The notes under the pieces: generated by a model | Told to the model about the DNA's origin: nothing | The model's database searches: none | What the model saw: only the letters and a program-made list of their open reading frames with translations | Shown here: piece by piece, positions 38,301-47,219 of the stretch | Layout of the letters: each line of letters begins with the position of its first letter | Position numbering within the stretch: the first letter of the stretch is position 1 | Translations under genes and position numbers: made by a program | Assembly: GCA_002729235.1 (NCBI GenBank) | Contig: PBTY01000093.1 | Location: 18,854 to 82,853, forward strand | Direction: 5' to 3' | DNA length: 64,000 nucleotides | Source: Rickettsiales bacterium | Lineage (GTDB): Bacteria; Bacteroidota; Bacteroidia; Cytophagales; Cyclobacteriaceae

Positions 38301-38333
38301 CCCTATTATTGGGGAGCATTTATATTAAACTAA
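35310..38333 (+). CDS. Exported TPR-CHAT protein (caspase-like), paralog 1
   Basis: The ATG at 35310 is preferred over an upstream TTG because it gives a Sec signal peptide (hydrophobic run ILLVAILTFELA, cut after NGQ). The 1007-residue product has tetratricopeptide repeats over about residues 90-500, a helical linker, and a C-terminal CHAT domain (about 690-1007). The catalytic pair is intact: His856 in LHIATHGFFE and Cys923 in VLSACETGLGE, with SLWKVDDEVTQELM and a final YYWGAFILN typical of the family. CHAT proteases are relatives of caspase and separase. A close paralog lies 5 kb downstream, on the far side of a T9SS metalloprotease. The target is unknown; export makes a periplasmic or surface role likely. 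Confidence 0.92.
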   Translation: MQINLSRLNCINPSFTSLWKALILLVAILTFELANGQTINSDNQKEYFELADSMLFYRTDIQQSQVLWKSLMDYYQLNQEENRFIKAKGYYAESFMRMGDSEMAKTISEELIDQARLMNQPFNVNLAKAYYLIALYNNNVERDRQKALKTIYDGLDKTTKIPGSKDLSANTELYYLAAYEHRMTDDLPDAIKMAELAAKVDVDHRKSSGIYPEWILALAQMSRFEEAQKRANEYYEISQLPSVPSYYEKYALQQLAYVYELMGKYQEAAENRKMNYENLLKEYGPDNGETQLMRMDYGMDLIFLGRLDEAIKTLKESLVEVEKYYQKGYEWIVGSNNLAAAYRINGDLQEAMQLEKEVLKTAMDNPQIPKSQIAEYHDTMGQIYFKMGKFDSATVYYKRSLQLWEESFGTNNQQYIQTLNKISRLQIAQGNYNTSIEASSQVRSQLKAQHGENWRIGLQFYSPLAYGYYLSNKYDSASEILQEDNAYYLKYIRDYFSAMTEFQRKKFYGMFEEYISAYLTICMKSADKVDLDQLFSFQQQTKGILLNSEVAVQKRIRAIDDRSVQNLYDQTMNLKSKMGRYLTLSEDELSKLNLDLDHLTDSLSNLENELIKISGVYNQPPVVQSLVDISKSLKGKEVVVEIIKVPVFDFNSMKVSDEVAYMAMLIFKDSGKNRLVVLENGNQIEKYVSTLYQNSQKYQMVDDLTADIVWGPIEKELSKTKRIFINNDGIYHRVNLQTLYNSHSGKYVGDEYQFINISSVNDIPGFRESIKLKTLSGASNDIVLFGNPDFGDADQSYDDTRSSWGALPGTKKEVMNIVDLIESDHTFTPLLFTEENATEHDVKEINSPMVLHIATHGFFETQRTDLKDPLLRTGLLFKGANSGLTHLTNELGSLSDEDDGVLTAFEAQLLNLNQTQLVVLSACETGLGELENGQGVYGLQYSLKKAGAEHILMSLWKVDDEVTQELMTSFYQYWLSGKSLRKAFSKAQRHIQKQYEHPYYWGAFILN

Positions 38334-38338
38334 AATGA

Positions 38339-38366
38339 AAAAGCCCTGACAATTGCCAGGGCTTTT
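38339..38366. terminator. Bidirectional terminator between CHAT protein and metalloprotease genes
   Basis: AAAAGCCCTG (38339-38348) pairs perfectly with CAGGGCTTTT (38357-38366) around loop ACAATTGC. It lies between two convergent stops, 36 bp apart, and has A/T runs on both sides, so it can serve both genes. Confidence 0.9.
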
Positions 38367-38369
38367 CAC

Positions 38370-41300
38370 TTATTCCTTTATGACTCGTTTGAGATGGCTT
38401 TCTCCATCTGCCTCTATTTTCAAAAGATAGGAACCCTTCGCTAAAGAACTCAAATTGATAACGGCTTCTTCACCTTGTACCTCTGGTGTGAAATCACCAA
38501 TTATCCTACCCTCAAGATCGAATAACGTAATGGTATTAATCTCTTGAAAGCCAAAGATGGTCAGATATTCTTTTACCGGGTTAGGATAAACCTCCAGACC
38601 ATTTACTAGATCCAATCCCAGAATCAACTCTTCGACCGTAACCGAGAAAGCATCACTTGCAGTACCACCTCTCCCATCATCTGCGGTGATGGTGAAGGTA
38701 GCTGTCCCAAGTCCAACTTCTTCAATAATTAGGAAAGTTCCGCCTACTACAGCTGTTACTACTGACTCATCTGACACACTAACGGAATAGGTCAAATCAT
38801 CACCATCTTCATCTGCAAAAGCTCCATCCAAATCAATGGTTTCATTGTCAAATCCTTCAAAGAAAGACAAATTATCAAACGCATCAGCCAATGTAGGAGC
38901 TTTATTAGGACCTAATACTCTGAATATGATTTGATCCTCAACAGAACCTCCAAAACCGTCTGACGCGGTGATTATTAAAGTGGAAGACCCTTCAGCCACC
39001 TCGGTGATCGTCAAGACAGAATCTTCTGAAATGCTTACGTCAACAGCACCTGTATTGGAATTAGTTATGGAGAAGGTAATGGTGTCACCATTGGGATCAG
39101 AGAAGAAATCCATGAGATCAAACTGAGTAGAACCAAATTCAATGTCTACATCAGTATCTGGTATGTCAGTTGTGATAGGGTTTGCATTTACACGCACCAT
39201 GAATACATCCGTCACTGAAGTTCCTCCAAGAGTTGGATTAGAAGCTTGAACCGAGATATTGGTCATACCAAAGCCCACTTCTGTAAGCGTTAGCGTGGTA
39301 CCATCAACACTCGTAGTAAGTACAGTTTCATCACTGCTGGATACTACAAACGCAAGATTCTCTTTACCATCCAAATCTTCACCAAAAACATCTGTCAGAT
39401 CTACCGTAGTACTCTCGAACCCTGCCTGTAATAACTGGTCTTCTATTGCATTGACAATGTACGGTTCAGGAAGTGGCTGTGTCACACTTACTTCAAATGA
39501 AGTCTCTACAGACGCACCCAATGGATCAGTGGCTGTAAGCGTTACCACTACCCCAGTTCCTTCAATTCCCTGCTCCGTGATTACCAGATTAGTACCGTCT
39601 ATCGCTACCGTGATTACATCTGAACTCGAAGCAGAGGCTGTGATGGTTAGCTCGTCCTCATCAGGATCCGAGAACACCTCACTTATATCTATGATCAGTT
39701 CATTGAAGAATAAATCCAAATCCTGATTTTCAATCTCATTGACAACTATTGGAGCACTATTTGGTGAACCACCCGTATATACAAAGCCTGTGGTAAATCC
39801 TGACATGATGTAATCTTCAAGATCATCACCATTGATATCCCCTAATGTAGTTCCAGATAGTGTTAGATCGCTGATGGTTTTTGATTTGATAATGAAACCA
39901 TCATCTTCCTGGAAGGATCCTAAATTAATAGTATCCGCGAAATCAGTCTTTCCATATATGGTATATACCCCATCATTAACCGGGTCTCCAGCAAGATCGA
40001 CAATGGACAAGGTAAAATCATTAATACCATCCTGGTTGCTATCGAAACCTCCAGACATTGTGGGTCTTAATTGATAATCATTGTTATTAACAATAACTGT
40101 TACACCTCTATTTAAAATGGCGGTACTGTCTAAATCCAACACCTTACCAACCTCATCTCCAGTTCCATAGATCAAATAGATGTATCCAGGTGCGGCATAA
40201 TTATATGACTCTTTCACCGCAATGTCATCAAATCCATCATTGTTGATATCACCAATAGAACCGACATCATATATCCAGGCTCCTGTTGATTTGTTCATAA
40301 TATATCCATTAGTTCCATCTAGATCTGTCAATAATAGTTCCTCAGGAAAGTTTCCATCACGACCATAAATGACGGTCGTATATGAATCATTAAATAAGCC
40401 GACAAAGGTTCCGGAAAGCGAAACCACCGCAAAATCATCTATACCATCACCGTTCACATCACCAACATCATCCACGTCATATCCATATTTTGCAGAACTT
40501 GTGGTAGTTAACCCATTGATATAGAAACCGTTGGAGCCATCAATTGCGTCTAATTGGAATCGGGCCGTTGGAGAAGCACTTCCATAGATGATAAATACAA
40601 TCCCTGCAGCATTGGAAGCCGGAGCACTCATTATCACGTCATCGAACCCATCGTTGTTTACATCACCTACGCCTGAAGCCTTGGATGGTGTGAAGCCTGT
40701 TACAGCATCTAGTGCGATAACGAATCCGTTGGTGCCGTCTATGGTGGTCAAGTCAAAAGTACTTCCGAGATCAGCACTACCAAATATGACATTTACTTCT
40801 GATCCATTGATTCCAATGATGTCCGTAATTCCATCACCATTGACATCACCAGCGTTTTCATAGAAGTTACCTCCTGAGAAGGTTAATTGATTGGCATAAG
40901 ACTCATCAGCCAGTGTTAACGTATCTGGGTTACTTGAAGCTCCAAAAATGAGATAGTTTCTCACAAAGAAGTCCATCAGACCATCATTGTTAACATCTCC
41001 TGCATAATTGATGTCTCCATTCGCATCTGTAATTAACATCCCCGATGAAGCATCAAAATCTTCTACAAATGTTATCTGACGTGTTTCCTCTGAAACTGTA
41101 ATATAATCTTCGTGGTATAAGGTGTCTGAATGGTATTCATTGTAGGCAATCATGGTTACATCAAACACGCCTGGAGTACTGTAGAAAACATCTACATAAT
41201 TATTAGAGGATGTCTCGGTATCTGCTCCCTCAAAGATCCAATTCACTTTAACATCAGGTCCTGTTGAATTCGAATTGAATGATATTTTGTTACCCTCAAT

Positions 41301-43202
41301 GATCTCGGTACTACTTACGTTAAAGTTGGCAAAAACCTCAGTACCTATGATGTACTGTTCGGCAATCTCAGCACTAGTAAGAGGTCTATTGTAGAAAAAC
41401 AGGTCGTCGAGATACCCGTAAAACTTATGTAAGTTGGTTCCAAACCACTTTTGACCAATAATGATGGGGCTGGTAGAGCTTGCCATCGCTTCATCAAGAG
41501 CCCCATCCGCTGCTAATTCACCATTGATATAAACTTGGTATGATTCCGCATCAATTGAAACACCTAAATGGTACCATTCATTGGTATTGAATGTATACTT
41601 AATGACTGCATTGGTTACTAGTTCTAAATACAAACTGTCGGTATCACTATTATACCAAATACCAAACTGTCCTGGATCTACTGAACCTGAATCGGCTCTG
41701 TTAATAAACGGCAGGTTTCCAGAAGTTTTTGAAGTTCGAAACCAGAAACTGAACCCAACTTCATTGGTGATAGATTCTAAAGTTGTGGAGTTGGGAATTT
41801 CCAAATAATTTGTTTGTGCTATATAAACAGCTTTTGGACTTTTATTGAAACGATCAGAGTAAAAACCAATTGAACCTGTAGCTTCTATGATATTGTTTGA
41901 GGTGGTGTCAGAAAAATCTCCATCAAGAGGAAAATAAGAAATCAATCCTGTTTCGAGATCAGTTTCTGAAACGGTGATATAATCTGCGATAGTTAGTGTG
42001 TCAAAGGTTGTTCGGTCTCCTACAATTAATGTTACATCATAAGTACCCGGGCTATTATACAACACAACCGGTTGTTCAGCATCTGTTGTATCTGGGTTTC
42101 CCCCTTCAAAAATCCATTGATAACTAGTGGCCTCGCCAGTACCAGTGCTTGTAAAACTAACAGATGACCCTACTCCAATGGAGGTCAGATTACTTGTAAA
42201 AGACGCTGTTAAAACATTGTTTTGAAGTGTATATCCAATAGCGTCAAAATAAGCTCTTACTACAGGACCAATGTCATGATTGGACTCTCCATAATTAATG
42301 ATTGGTGACATAAGGGAATTAGCATCTCCTTGTGTATAAGTACTTTCATCGAGGTGACCTAAGGTTGAACCTTGCGAATATTCCGTTGGTGCATACACTT
42401 TTGGTCTTCCCTCAAAATCTTCAGCGACTCTACTGCTGTGCATATGCAGATCATCGCTTGTTAGTTGGGTAAACAGGTCGGCCGAGAGGCCAATAAAATC
42501 AGTAAGTGCCGTACTATCTCCACTGAAAATCAATTCGTCATAAACTGTTGGACGAGTCTCCCCACTTAGATCATATCCTAGTGAATAAGAGTCAGTTTCT
42601 TCTGTATAAGAGTTGGAACCTAAAAAGCCCAGGCCATGACAAAACTCGTGCATGACTACAGAGACAAAATCAATTTGATTGGAAGGAACCTGACCGTCTG
42701 TTGCATAATACCAATCTGTAAAGTCTGAGTTAATGGTTACCTGGATATCTGGGTTGGAGGGTTCCTGGTCTGTGTTTCTCAATTGATTCCATAATCCCAC
42801 AGGGTACCACCTGTTACTGGTGTCCGTACTGGTGTAATATGTCCAGGGCCCAGCCGAGGCCAATGCATTAGGGTTAGTTGCTGGGGCTTGGTTCACCACA
42901 ATGTTTATATCTACTAACAGATACAGCTCCTGATCGAATAGTTCAATAGCATACTCAAAAGCAGCTTTTGTTTCTTCGGGAAATTCATCATTGTACGTAA
43001 TAACAAATGAACCAGGTTCATTGGCGACAGCAGCCATTCGACTATTGGCAAATGGCGAAGGTCGACGACTAACGACCGATTCTTTGCCCAAAAGAGGCTC
43101 GAAATCAATCTTAGGTTTTACACTTTGAACATTAGTTTCTTGCGAGTAGCTTTTCGTGAAAAATAGGAAAAGTACCAAAACTGCGGAAAGACAATACTTC
43201 AT
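38370..43202 (-). CDS. T9SS-secreted metalloprotease with PKD, LamG, FG-GAP and cadherin-like domains
   Basis: This 1610-residue protein has a signal peptide (about 20 residues) and an N-terminal zinc-protease domain (about 60-330) with HEFCHGLGFLGS; the ligands are His185 and His189 and the base is Glu186. The third ligand of the metzincin pattern (HExxHxxGxxH) is Gly here, so it must come from elsewhere. Next come a PKD domain (about 335-415), a LamG-like domain (about 420-630) and a second PKD. At least six FG-GAP/calcium repeats of the GDVNNDGFDD type follow (about 740-1140), then four cadherin-like domains and a type A T9SS sorting domain (VYPNPVKEYLTIFG to LLKIEADGESHLKRVIKE). It should be released or anchored at the surface. 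It is flanked by two TPR-CHAT genes. Confidence 0.93.
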   Translation of the reverse strand: MKYCLSAVLVLFLFFTKSYSQETNVQSVKPKIDFEPLLGKESVVSRRPSPFANSRMAAVANEPGSFVITYNDEFPEETKAAFEYAIELFDQELYLLVDINIVVNQAPATNPNALASAGPWTYYTSTDTSNRWYPVGLWNQLRNTDQEPSNPDIQVTINSDFTDWYYATDGQVPSNQIDFVSVVMHEFCHGLGFLGSNSYTEETDSYSLGYDLSGETRPTVYDELIFSGDSTALTDFIGLSADLFTQLTSDDLHMHSSRVAEDFEGRPKVYAPTEYSQGSTLGHLDESTYTQGDANSLMSPIINYGESNHDIGPVVRAYFDAIGYTLQNNVLTASFTSNLTSIGVGSSVSFTSTGTGEATSYQWIFEGGNPDTTDAEQPVVLYNSPGTYDVTLIVGDRTTFDTLTIADYITVSETDLETGLISYFPLDGDFSDTTSNNIIEATGSIGFYSDRFNKSPKAVYIAQTNYLEIPNSTTLESITNEVGFSFWFRTSKTSGNLPFINRADSGSVDPGQFGIWYNSDTDSLYLELVTNAVIKYTFNTNEWYHLGVSIDAESYQVYINGELAADGALDEAMASSTSPIIIGQKWFGTNLHKFYGYLDDLFFYNRPLTSAEIAEQYIIGTEVFANFNVSSTEIIEGNKISFNSNSTGPDVKVNWIFEGADTETSSNNYVDVFYSTPGVFDVTMIAYNEYHSDTLYHEDYITVSEETRQITFVEDFDASSGMLITDANGDINYAGDVNNDGLMDFFVRNYLIFGASSNPDTLTLADESYANQLTFSGGNFYENAGDVNGDGITDIIGINGSEVNVIFGSADLGSTFDLTTIDGTNGFVIALDAVTGFTPSKASGVGDVNNDGFDDVIMSAPASNAAGIVFIIYGSASPTARFQLDAIDGSNGFYINGLTTTSSAKYGYDVDDVGDVNGDGIDDFAVVSLSGTFVGLFNDSYTTVIYGRDGNFPEELLLTDLDGTNGYIMNKSTGAWIYDVGSIGDINNDGFDDIAVKESYNYAAPGYIYLIYGTGDEVGKVLDLDSTAILNRGVTVIVNNNDYQLRPTMSGGFDSNQDGINDFTLSIVDLAGDPVNDGVYTIYGKTDFADTINLGSFQEDDGFIIKSKTISDLTLSGTTLGDINGDDLEDYIMSGFTTGFVYTGGSPNSAPIVVNEIENQDLDLFFNELIIDISEVFSDPDEDELTITASASSSDVITVAIDGTNLVITEQGIEGTGVVVTLTATDPLGASVETSFEVSVTQPLPEPYIVNAIEDQLLQAGFESTTVDLTDVFGEDLDGKENLAFVVSSSDETVLTTSVDGTTLTLTEVGFGMTNISVQASNPTLGGTSVTDVFMVRVNANPITTDIPDTDVDIEFGSTQFDLMDFFSDPNGDTITFSITNSNTGAVDVSISEDSVLTITEVAEGSSTLIITASDGFGGSVEDQIIFRVLGPNKAPTLADAFDNLSFFEGFDNETIDLDGAFADEDGDDLTYSVSVSDESVVTAVVGGTFLIIEEVGLGTATFTITADDGRGGTASDAFSVTVEELILGLDLVNGLEVYPNPVKEYLTIFGFQEINTITLFDLEGRIIGDFTPEVQGEEAVINLSSLAKGSYLLKIEADGESHLKRVIKE

Positions 43203-43274
43203 GAATTAGTTAAATTAGACATTGGTGATTTCGGTAATATAATATAATTCTTTAATATACAGATGTATTAATCG

Positions 43275-46200
43275 ATGAATCAACTCACCAATAAGCCGCT
43301 GATAATGAGTCTCATAAAACGGAGCAAGTCATTCACTATTTTATTATTTTCCATCTTGGTATTGTGCAATTTTGCAAATAGTCAGGATGTGAATGATAAA
43401 TCTCTTAAAGAATTACAAATCCTAGCTGATAGCCTATTTTTTTACAACATTGATAACACACAGGCAAGTGCTATTTATCAAAAGTTAGCAGAAACTTATG
43501 ATAGCCTACAATCGTGGAATCAATTTCTTAGATCCAAATCCATGATGGCTTGTGCACAAACTCACCTGGGTCATGTAGATAGAGCCATTGACATTGCAGA
43601 AGAAGTCATTAATCAGGCCAGGTTGTTGAATCAACCTTTCAATGTCAATCTAGCTTATGCTTATTATGCCAAGTATTATTCCGAACACAGGAAAAAATGG
43701 AATAGACAAACTTTGATTGACAATCTTTATTCCACACTTGATCAAACTACTAAAATTCCAGGGAGTTCCAGGCAGCAACCGAATGCTTTTATCTACTACC
43801 GACTTGGTTTGGCCTATCAAAACCAGGAAGACTTATACCTTGCCAACAAGTACTATGAAAAAGCCATAGAAGCCGATCAGGATAAACTACTCCGTTATCA
43901 AATATTGAAGCGGATGGTTTATTCCTTGACTTTTGCTCATCGCTATGAAGAGGCTGCTGAAAAAGCTGACGAACTGTTGTCCATAACAATCCAAATAGGT
44001 CCAGAAAGCAGACAACATGCAGATGCGTTGATTGCGACTGCACACAACAAACAAAGTATGGGCTTATTGAGAGAAGGTCTCAACTTACACAAGAAAGGAT
44101 TGGATATCTATTCATCCATTCTAGAGAGCTCAGAATCGGATTTACTGATGACACAGATGGATCATGGCTACTTTTATCTATTCTCAGGAGACTATGACGT
44201 GGCTGCCAACATTATTCAAACTGCAGTGGATGGCATCCGAAAGTATCATGGGGAAAATTTGTACTGGATATCAGGTATGAATAATCTGGCTGCTATTAAT
44301 CGAATGCAAGGCAATTTAAACCAGGCACTTGTCATCCAGCGGGAGGTAATTAAGAAAGCACCTTATACCACGGACTTGGTCCCCTCGCAAATCGCAGAAT
44401 TCCATGACACTATGGGACATATTTATTTTGAGTTGGGGCAAAATGACTCTGCACTATACCATTACAACATAGCACTTGCAAAGTGGGAAAATACGATGGG
44501 TGCAGATGATTATGAGTACGCTCAAACACTCAATAAGGTGTCCAGACTTAAGATTGCTCAAGGTCAATACAAAGAAGGAATTGAACTGTCTTTAAAGGTT
44601 CGTGATATTGTAAAGCGTATTAGTCAGGATAATTGGCGCATGCTACTTAGTTATTACTCTCCTCTCTCCTATGGTTACTACCTGGATGGCCAAATGGAAA
44701 AAGCCAAAGAGGTGTTTAGCGAGGATAATGCATTTTATATTGACTATATCCGAAAATACTTCTCGTCTATGACTGAGCATCAACGGAAGAAGTTTTATGA
44801 AACCTTTGAGCAATATATTTCCGGATACCTAACCATCGGTTCGCAATTGGCTTCTGGTGATTCTGAATATTTGGATGAGCTACTTCATTTCCAGCAGCAG
44901 ACCAAGGGCATTTTGCTCAACAGTGAATTGGCGGTAAAGCAAAAAATTAAGTCACTCGGGGATACAGCTATTTTCAATTTGTACAATAATGTAAATCAAC
45001 TCAAAACGGATATTGGCAATTACTCGAAACTATCAGACACAGAACTAGATAACCTTCACATTAGTCTTGACAGCCTAAAAGATTTGTTGAGCAACAAGGA
45101 GGAGTATTTAATGCTTGCCACCAATATTTATGGAGATAAACCTGATTTGAAATCTCAACAGGAGATTTCGGATATGGTTAAACGCAAAGAGGCTGTTCTG
45201 GAGCTTATCAAGATCCCTATTTTCGACTTTTCAAGGATGAAATCATCGGACTCTACCATTTACGCAGGTATCCTGATGTTCAGGAAATCAGACAAAAACC
45301 AATTGATCATAATTAATGATGGCAATCAAGTGGATAAAATTGTCAACACGATTTATCAAAACTCACAGAAATATCAATTAAAAGAATCCATGAGTTATGA
45401 GACCATGTGGAGGCCATTCGAAAACGAACTCGAAAAGACAAAACGCATCTTTATCAGCAATGATGGCGCGTATCATAAAATCAATTTACAAACGCTAATG
45501 AATCCAGATGGGACTTACTTGATGGACCGATTTCAATTCATAAATGTCCCTTCTGTGAATAGTATTGAAGACTATAGGCAAACTATTAGTTTGAGAAAAC
45601 TCAATGGAAGATCCAATGAAATAGTAGTTATAGGCAATCCTATATTCAATTTTCAGATGGATAGTACTGGAACCAGAGGAAGTCAGTATAGTAACCTACC
45701 AGGTACAGAGGAAGAGGTGAAATCAATAGTTGGGTTATTTAGAACACGCAGTGGTTACAATGCAAACTCACTTACTCAGGAGCAAGCCAGTGAGCTTAAT
45801 TTAAAACAAATAAAGTCACCTCTTATTTTACATATTGCTACTCACGGTTATTTTGATGTAAATAGTGCTAAAAAAGATCCATTATTGGGTAGTGGGCTCT
45901 TACTAAACGGTGCTGGTGACTCCTTCAATTCGAGCATAGAGAAATGGACTGAATTAGATGATGATGGCATTTTAACTTCTTACGAAGCACAAGCTTTAAA
46001 TCTGGATGATACAGAACTTGTCATCTTGTCGGCATGTGAAACAGGGCTCGGAACGATTGAAAACGGCCAGGGAGTTTATGGACTACAGCGCTCCTTTAAG
46101 AAGGCCGGTGCACATTTCATGATCATGTCGCTTTGGAAGGTAAATGATCAGGTAACTCAGGAGCTAATGACAGCTTTTTATGACAATTGGATCAACGGAG

Positions 46201-46292
46201 AATCACTAAGAGAAGCTTTTCAGAATGCACAAGATGAAATCAAAGAAAAGTACAAACACCCCTTTTACTGGGGTGCTTTTGTGCTCATTTGA
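43275..46292 (+). CDS. Exported TPR-CHAT protein (caspase-like), paralog 2
   Basis: This 1005-residue protein shares its whole length and order of domains with the one at 35310. It has a signal peptide (run ILLFSILVLCNFANS; a second ATG at 43305 would also give one), TPRs over about 80-490, and a C-terminal CHAT domain. Catalytic residues are His857 in LHIATHGYFD and Cys921 in ILSACETGLGT. Blocks such as INQARLLNQPFNVNLAYAYY and LLHFQQQTKGILLNSELAV are nearly identical to paralog 1. It is divergent from the T9SS metalloprotease with only 72 bp between starts, so the two may share a regulatory region. The two CHAT genes probably arose by duplication around the protease gene. Substrate and trigger are unknown. 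Confidence 0.92.
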   Translation: MNQLTNKPLIMSLIKRSKSFTILLFSILVLCNFANSQDVNDKSLKELQILADSLFFYNIDNTQASAIYQKLAETYDSLQSWNQFLRSKSMMACAQTHLGHVDRAIDIAEEVINQARLLNQPFNVNLAYAYYAKYYSEHRKKWNRQTLIDNLYSTLDQTTKIPGSSRQQPNAFIYYRLGLAYQNQEDLYLANKYYEKAIEADQDKLLRYQILKRMVYSLTFAHRYEEAAEKADELLSITIQIGPESRQHADALIATAHNKQSMGLLREGLNLHKKGLDIYSSILESSESDLLMTQMDHGYFYLFSGDYDVAANIIQTAVDGIRKYHGENLYWISGMNNLAAINRMQGNLNQALVIQREVIKKAPYTTDLVPSQIAEFHDTMGHIYFELGQNDSALYHYNIALAKWENTMGADDYEYAQTLNKVSRLKIAQGQYKEGIELSLKVRDIVKRISQDNWRMLLSYYSPLSYGYYLDGQMEKAKEVFSEDNAFYIDYIRKYFSSMTEHQRKKFYETFEQYISGYLTIGSQLASGDSEYLDELLHFQQQTKGILLNSELAVKQKIKSLGDTAIFNLYNNVNQLKTDIGNYSKLSDTELDNLHISLDSLKDLLSNKEEYLMLATNIYGDKPDLKSQQEISDMVKRKEAVLELIKIPIFDFSRMKSSDSTIYAGILMFRKSDKNQLIIINDGNQVDKIVNTIYQNSQKYQLKESMSYETMWRPFENELEKTKRIFISNDGAYHKINLQTLMNPDGTYLMDRFQFINVPSVNSIEDYRQTISLRKLNGRSNEIVVIGNPIFNFQMDSTGTRGSQYSNLPGTEEEVKSIVGLFRTRSGYNANSLTQEQASELNLKQIKSPLILHIATHGYFDVNSAKKDPLLGSGLLLNGAGDSFNSSIEKWTELDDDGILTSYEAQALNLDDTELVILSACETGLGTIENGQGVYGLQRSFKKAGAHFMIMSLWKVNDQVTQELMTAFYDNWINGESLREAFQNAQDEIKEKYKHPFYWGAFVLI

Positions 46293-47219
46293 TTACCATC
46301 TCACACCATGTACATTCATCTTTAAAGTGAAGACAGAGTTCATGGCTGTGATAAATAAAATGTCCTGATCAGGTCCACCAAAGGTGACATTGGCAGTCCA
46401 GCTTCTGTCTATAGGAATATGGTGAATTTGAACTCCTGTGCTGTCGTATACAGTCACCCCATCTCCTGTAACGTAGATATTTCCTTGATTGTCAATTGTC
46501 ATACCATCTGAACCGGTATCAGCGAAAAGCGTCTTATTTTCGAGATTTCCATCAGCGCCTATTTCATAGCGATACAGTTTCTTACCTGTGTTATCAGCAA
46601 CATACAGATACTTTTGATCCGGAGTACCGATGATCCCATTTGGACGAATCAAAGTGGTGTCTTGAACTACAGGTGTATCGGCTCCTGGTGGTAAATAGAA
46701 TACATTACATGTGGTTTGTTCATACAAAGTATCAGTCCAGTAAACACGTTTGTACAAAGGATCGGTGAAGTAAATACCACCATTCTTATCCAACCACATA
46801 TCGTTTGGACCATTGTATTTCATTCCTTGCCAACCTTTCAAGAGTACTTCATGTGACTTGTCCTGTAGATTGATTTTCCATAGTTCATTGTCCTGATCTG
46901 CAGCAGCCAGAAGAAACCCTTCATCATCGATGTAGAGTCCATTAGACCGTCCAGTGGTGTCCATGAACTTAACCAAAGATCCGTCTGGAGACCATTTCCA
47001 GATGTCATCATTGGGTTGATCGGTGAAGTAAATATTTCCTGCCTTGTCACTAGCCGGGCCTTCCGTGAATTTGAACTGATCAGACACCGTAATTAGCTCT
47101 GCTCCTTTTGCAACAATAGAATTTGTTTCTTCTTGAGTTGCTTCCTTTTTTGTTGATGAACAGCCCGTTGCCAAGAATATTGCAACTGCTATCGAGGCCA
47201 ATGCATTCGACTTACGCAT
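46293..47219 (-). CDS. SMP-30/gluconolactonase-like lipoprotein
   Basis: The ATG at 47219 starts a lipoprotein signal (MRKSNALASIAVAIFLATGCSS), so the longer upstream open frame is rejected. The 308-residue product is a six-bladed propeller of the SMP-30/gluconolactonase/LRE type, with FKFTEGPASDKAGNIYFTDQ, NGLYIDDEGFLLAAADQ, KYNGPNDMWLDKNGGIYFTDP and RPNGIIGTPDQKYLYVAD providing the acidic and Asn metal ligands. Members hydrolyse lactones or related esters with a divalent metal. The start overlaps the stop of the upstream exonuclease gene by 8 bp, a translational coupling of unrelated functions. It should be anchored in the periplasm; the substrate is unknown. Confidence 0.9.
   Translation of the reverse strand: MRKSNALASIAVAIFLATGCSSTKKEATQEETNSIVAKGAELITVSDQFKFTEGPASDKAGNIYFTDQPNDDIWKWSPDGSLVKFMDTTGRSNGLYIDDEGFLLAAADQDNELWKINLQDKSHEVLLKGWQGMKYNGPNDMWLDKNGGIYFTDPLYKRVYWTDTLYEQTTCNVFYLPPGADTPVVQDTTLIRPNGIIGTPDQKYLYVADNTGKKLYRYEIGADGNLENKTLFADTGSDGMTIDNQGNIYVTGDGVTVYDSTGVQIHHIPIDRSWTANVTFGGPDQDILFITAMNSVFTLKMNVHGVRW

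Noticed and set aside
39259..39726. Open frames on the plus strand inside the T9SS metalloprotease
   Set aside because: Low-complexity Ser/Thr/Val-rich shadows of the real minus-strand repeats; no start context or domain.
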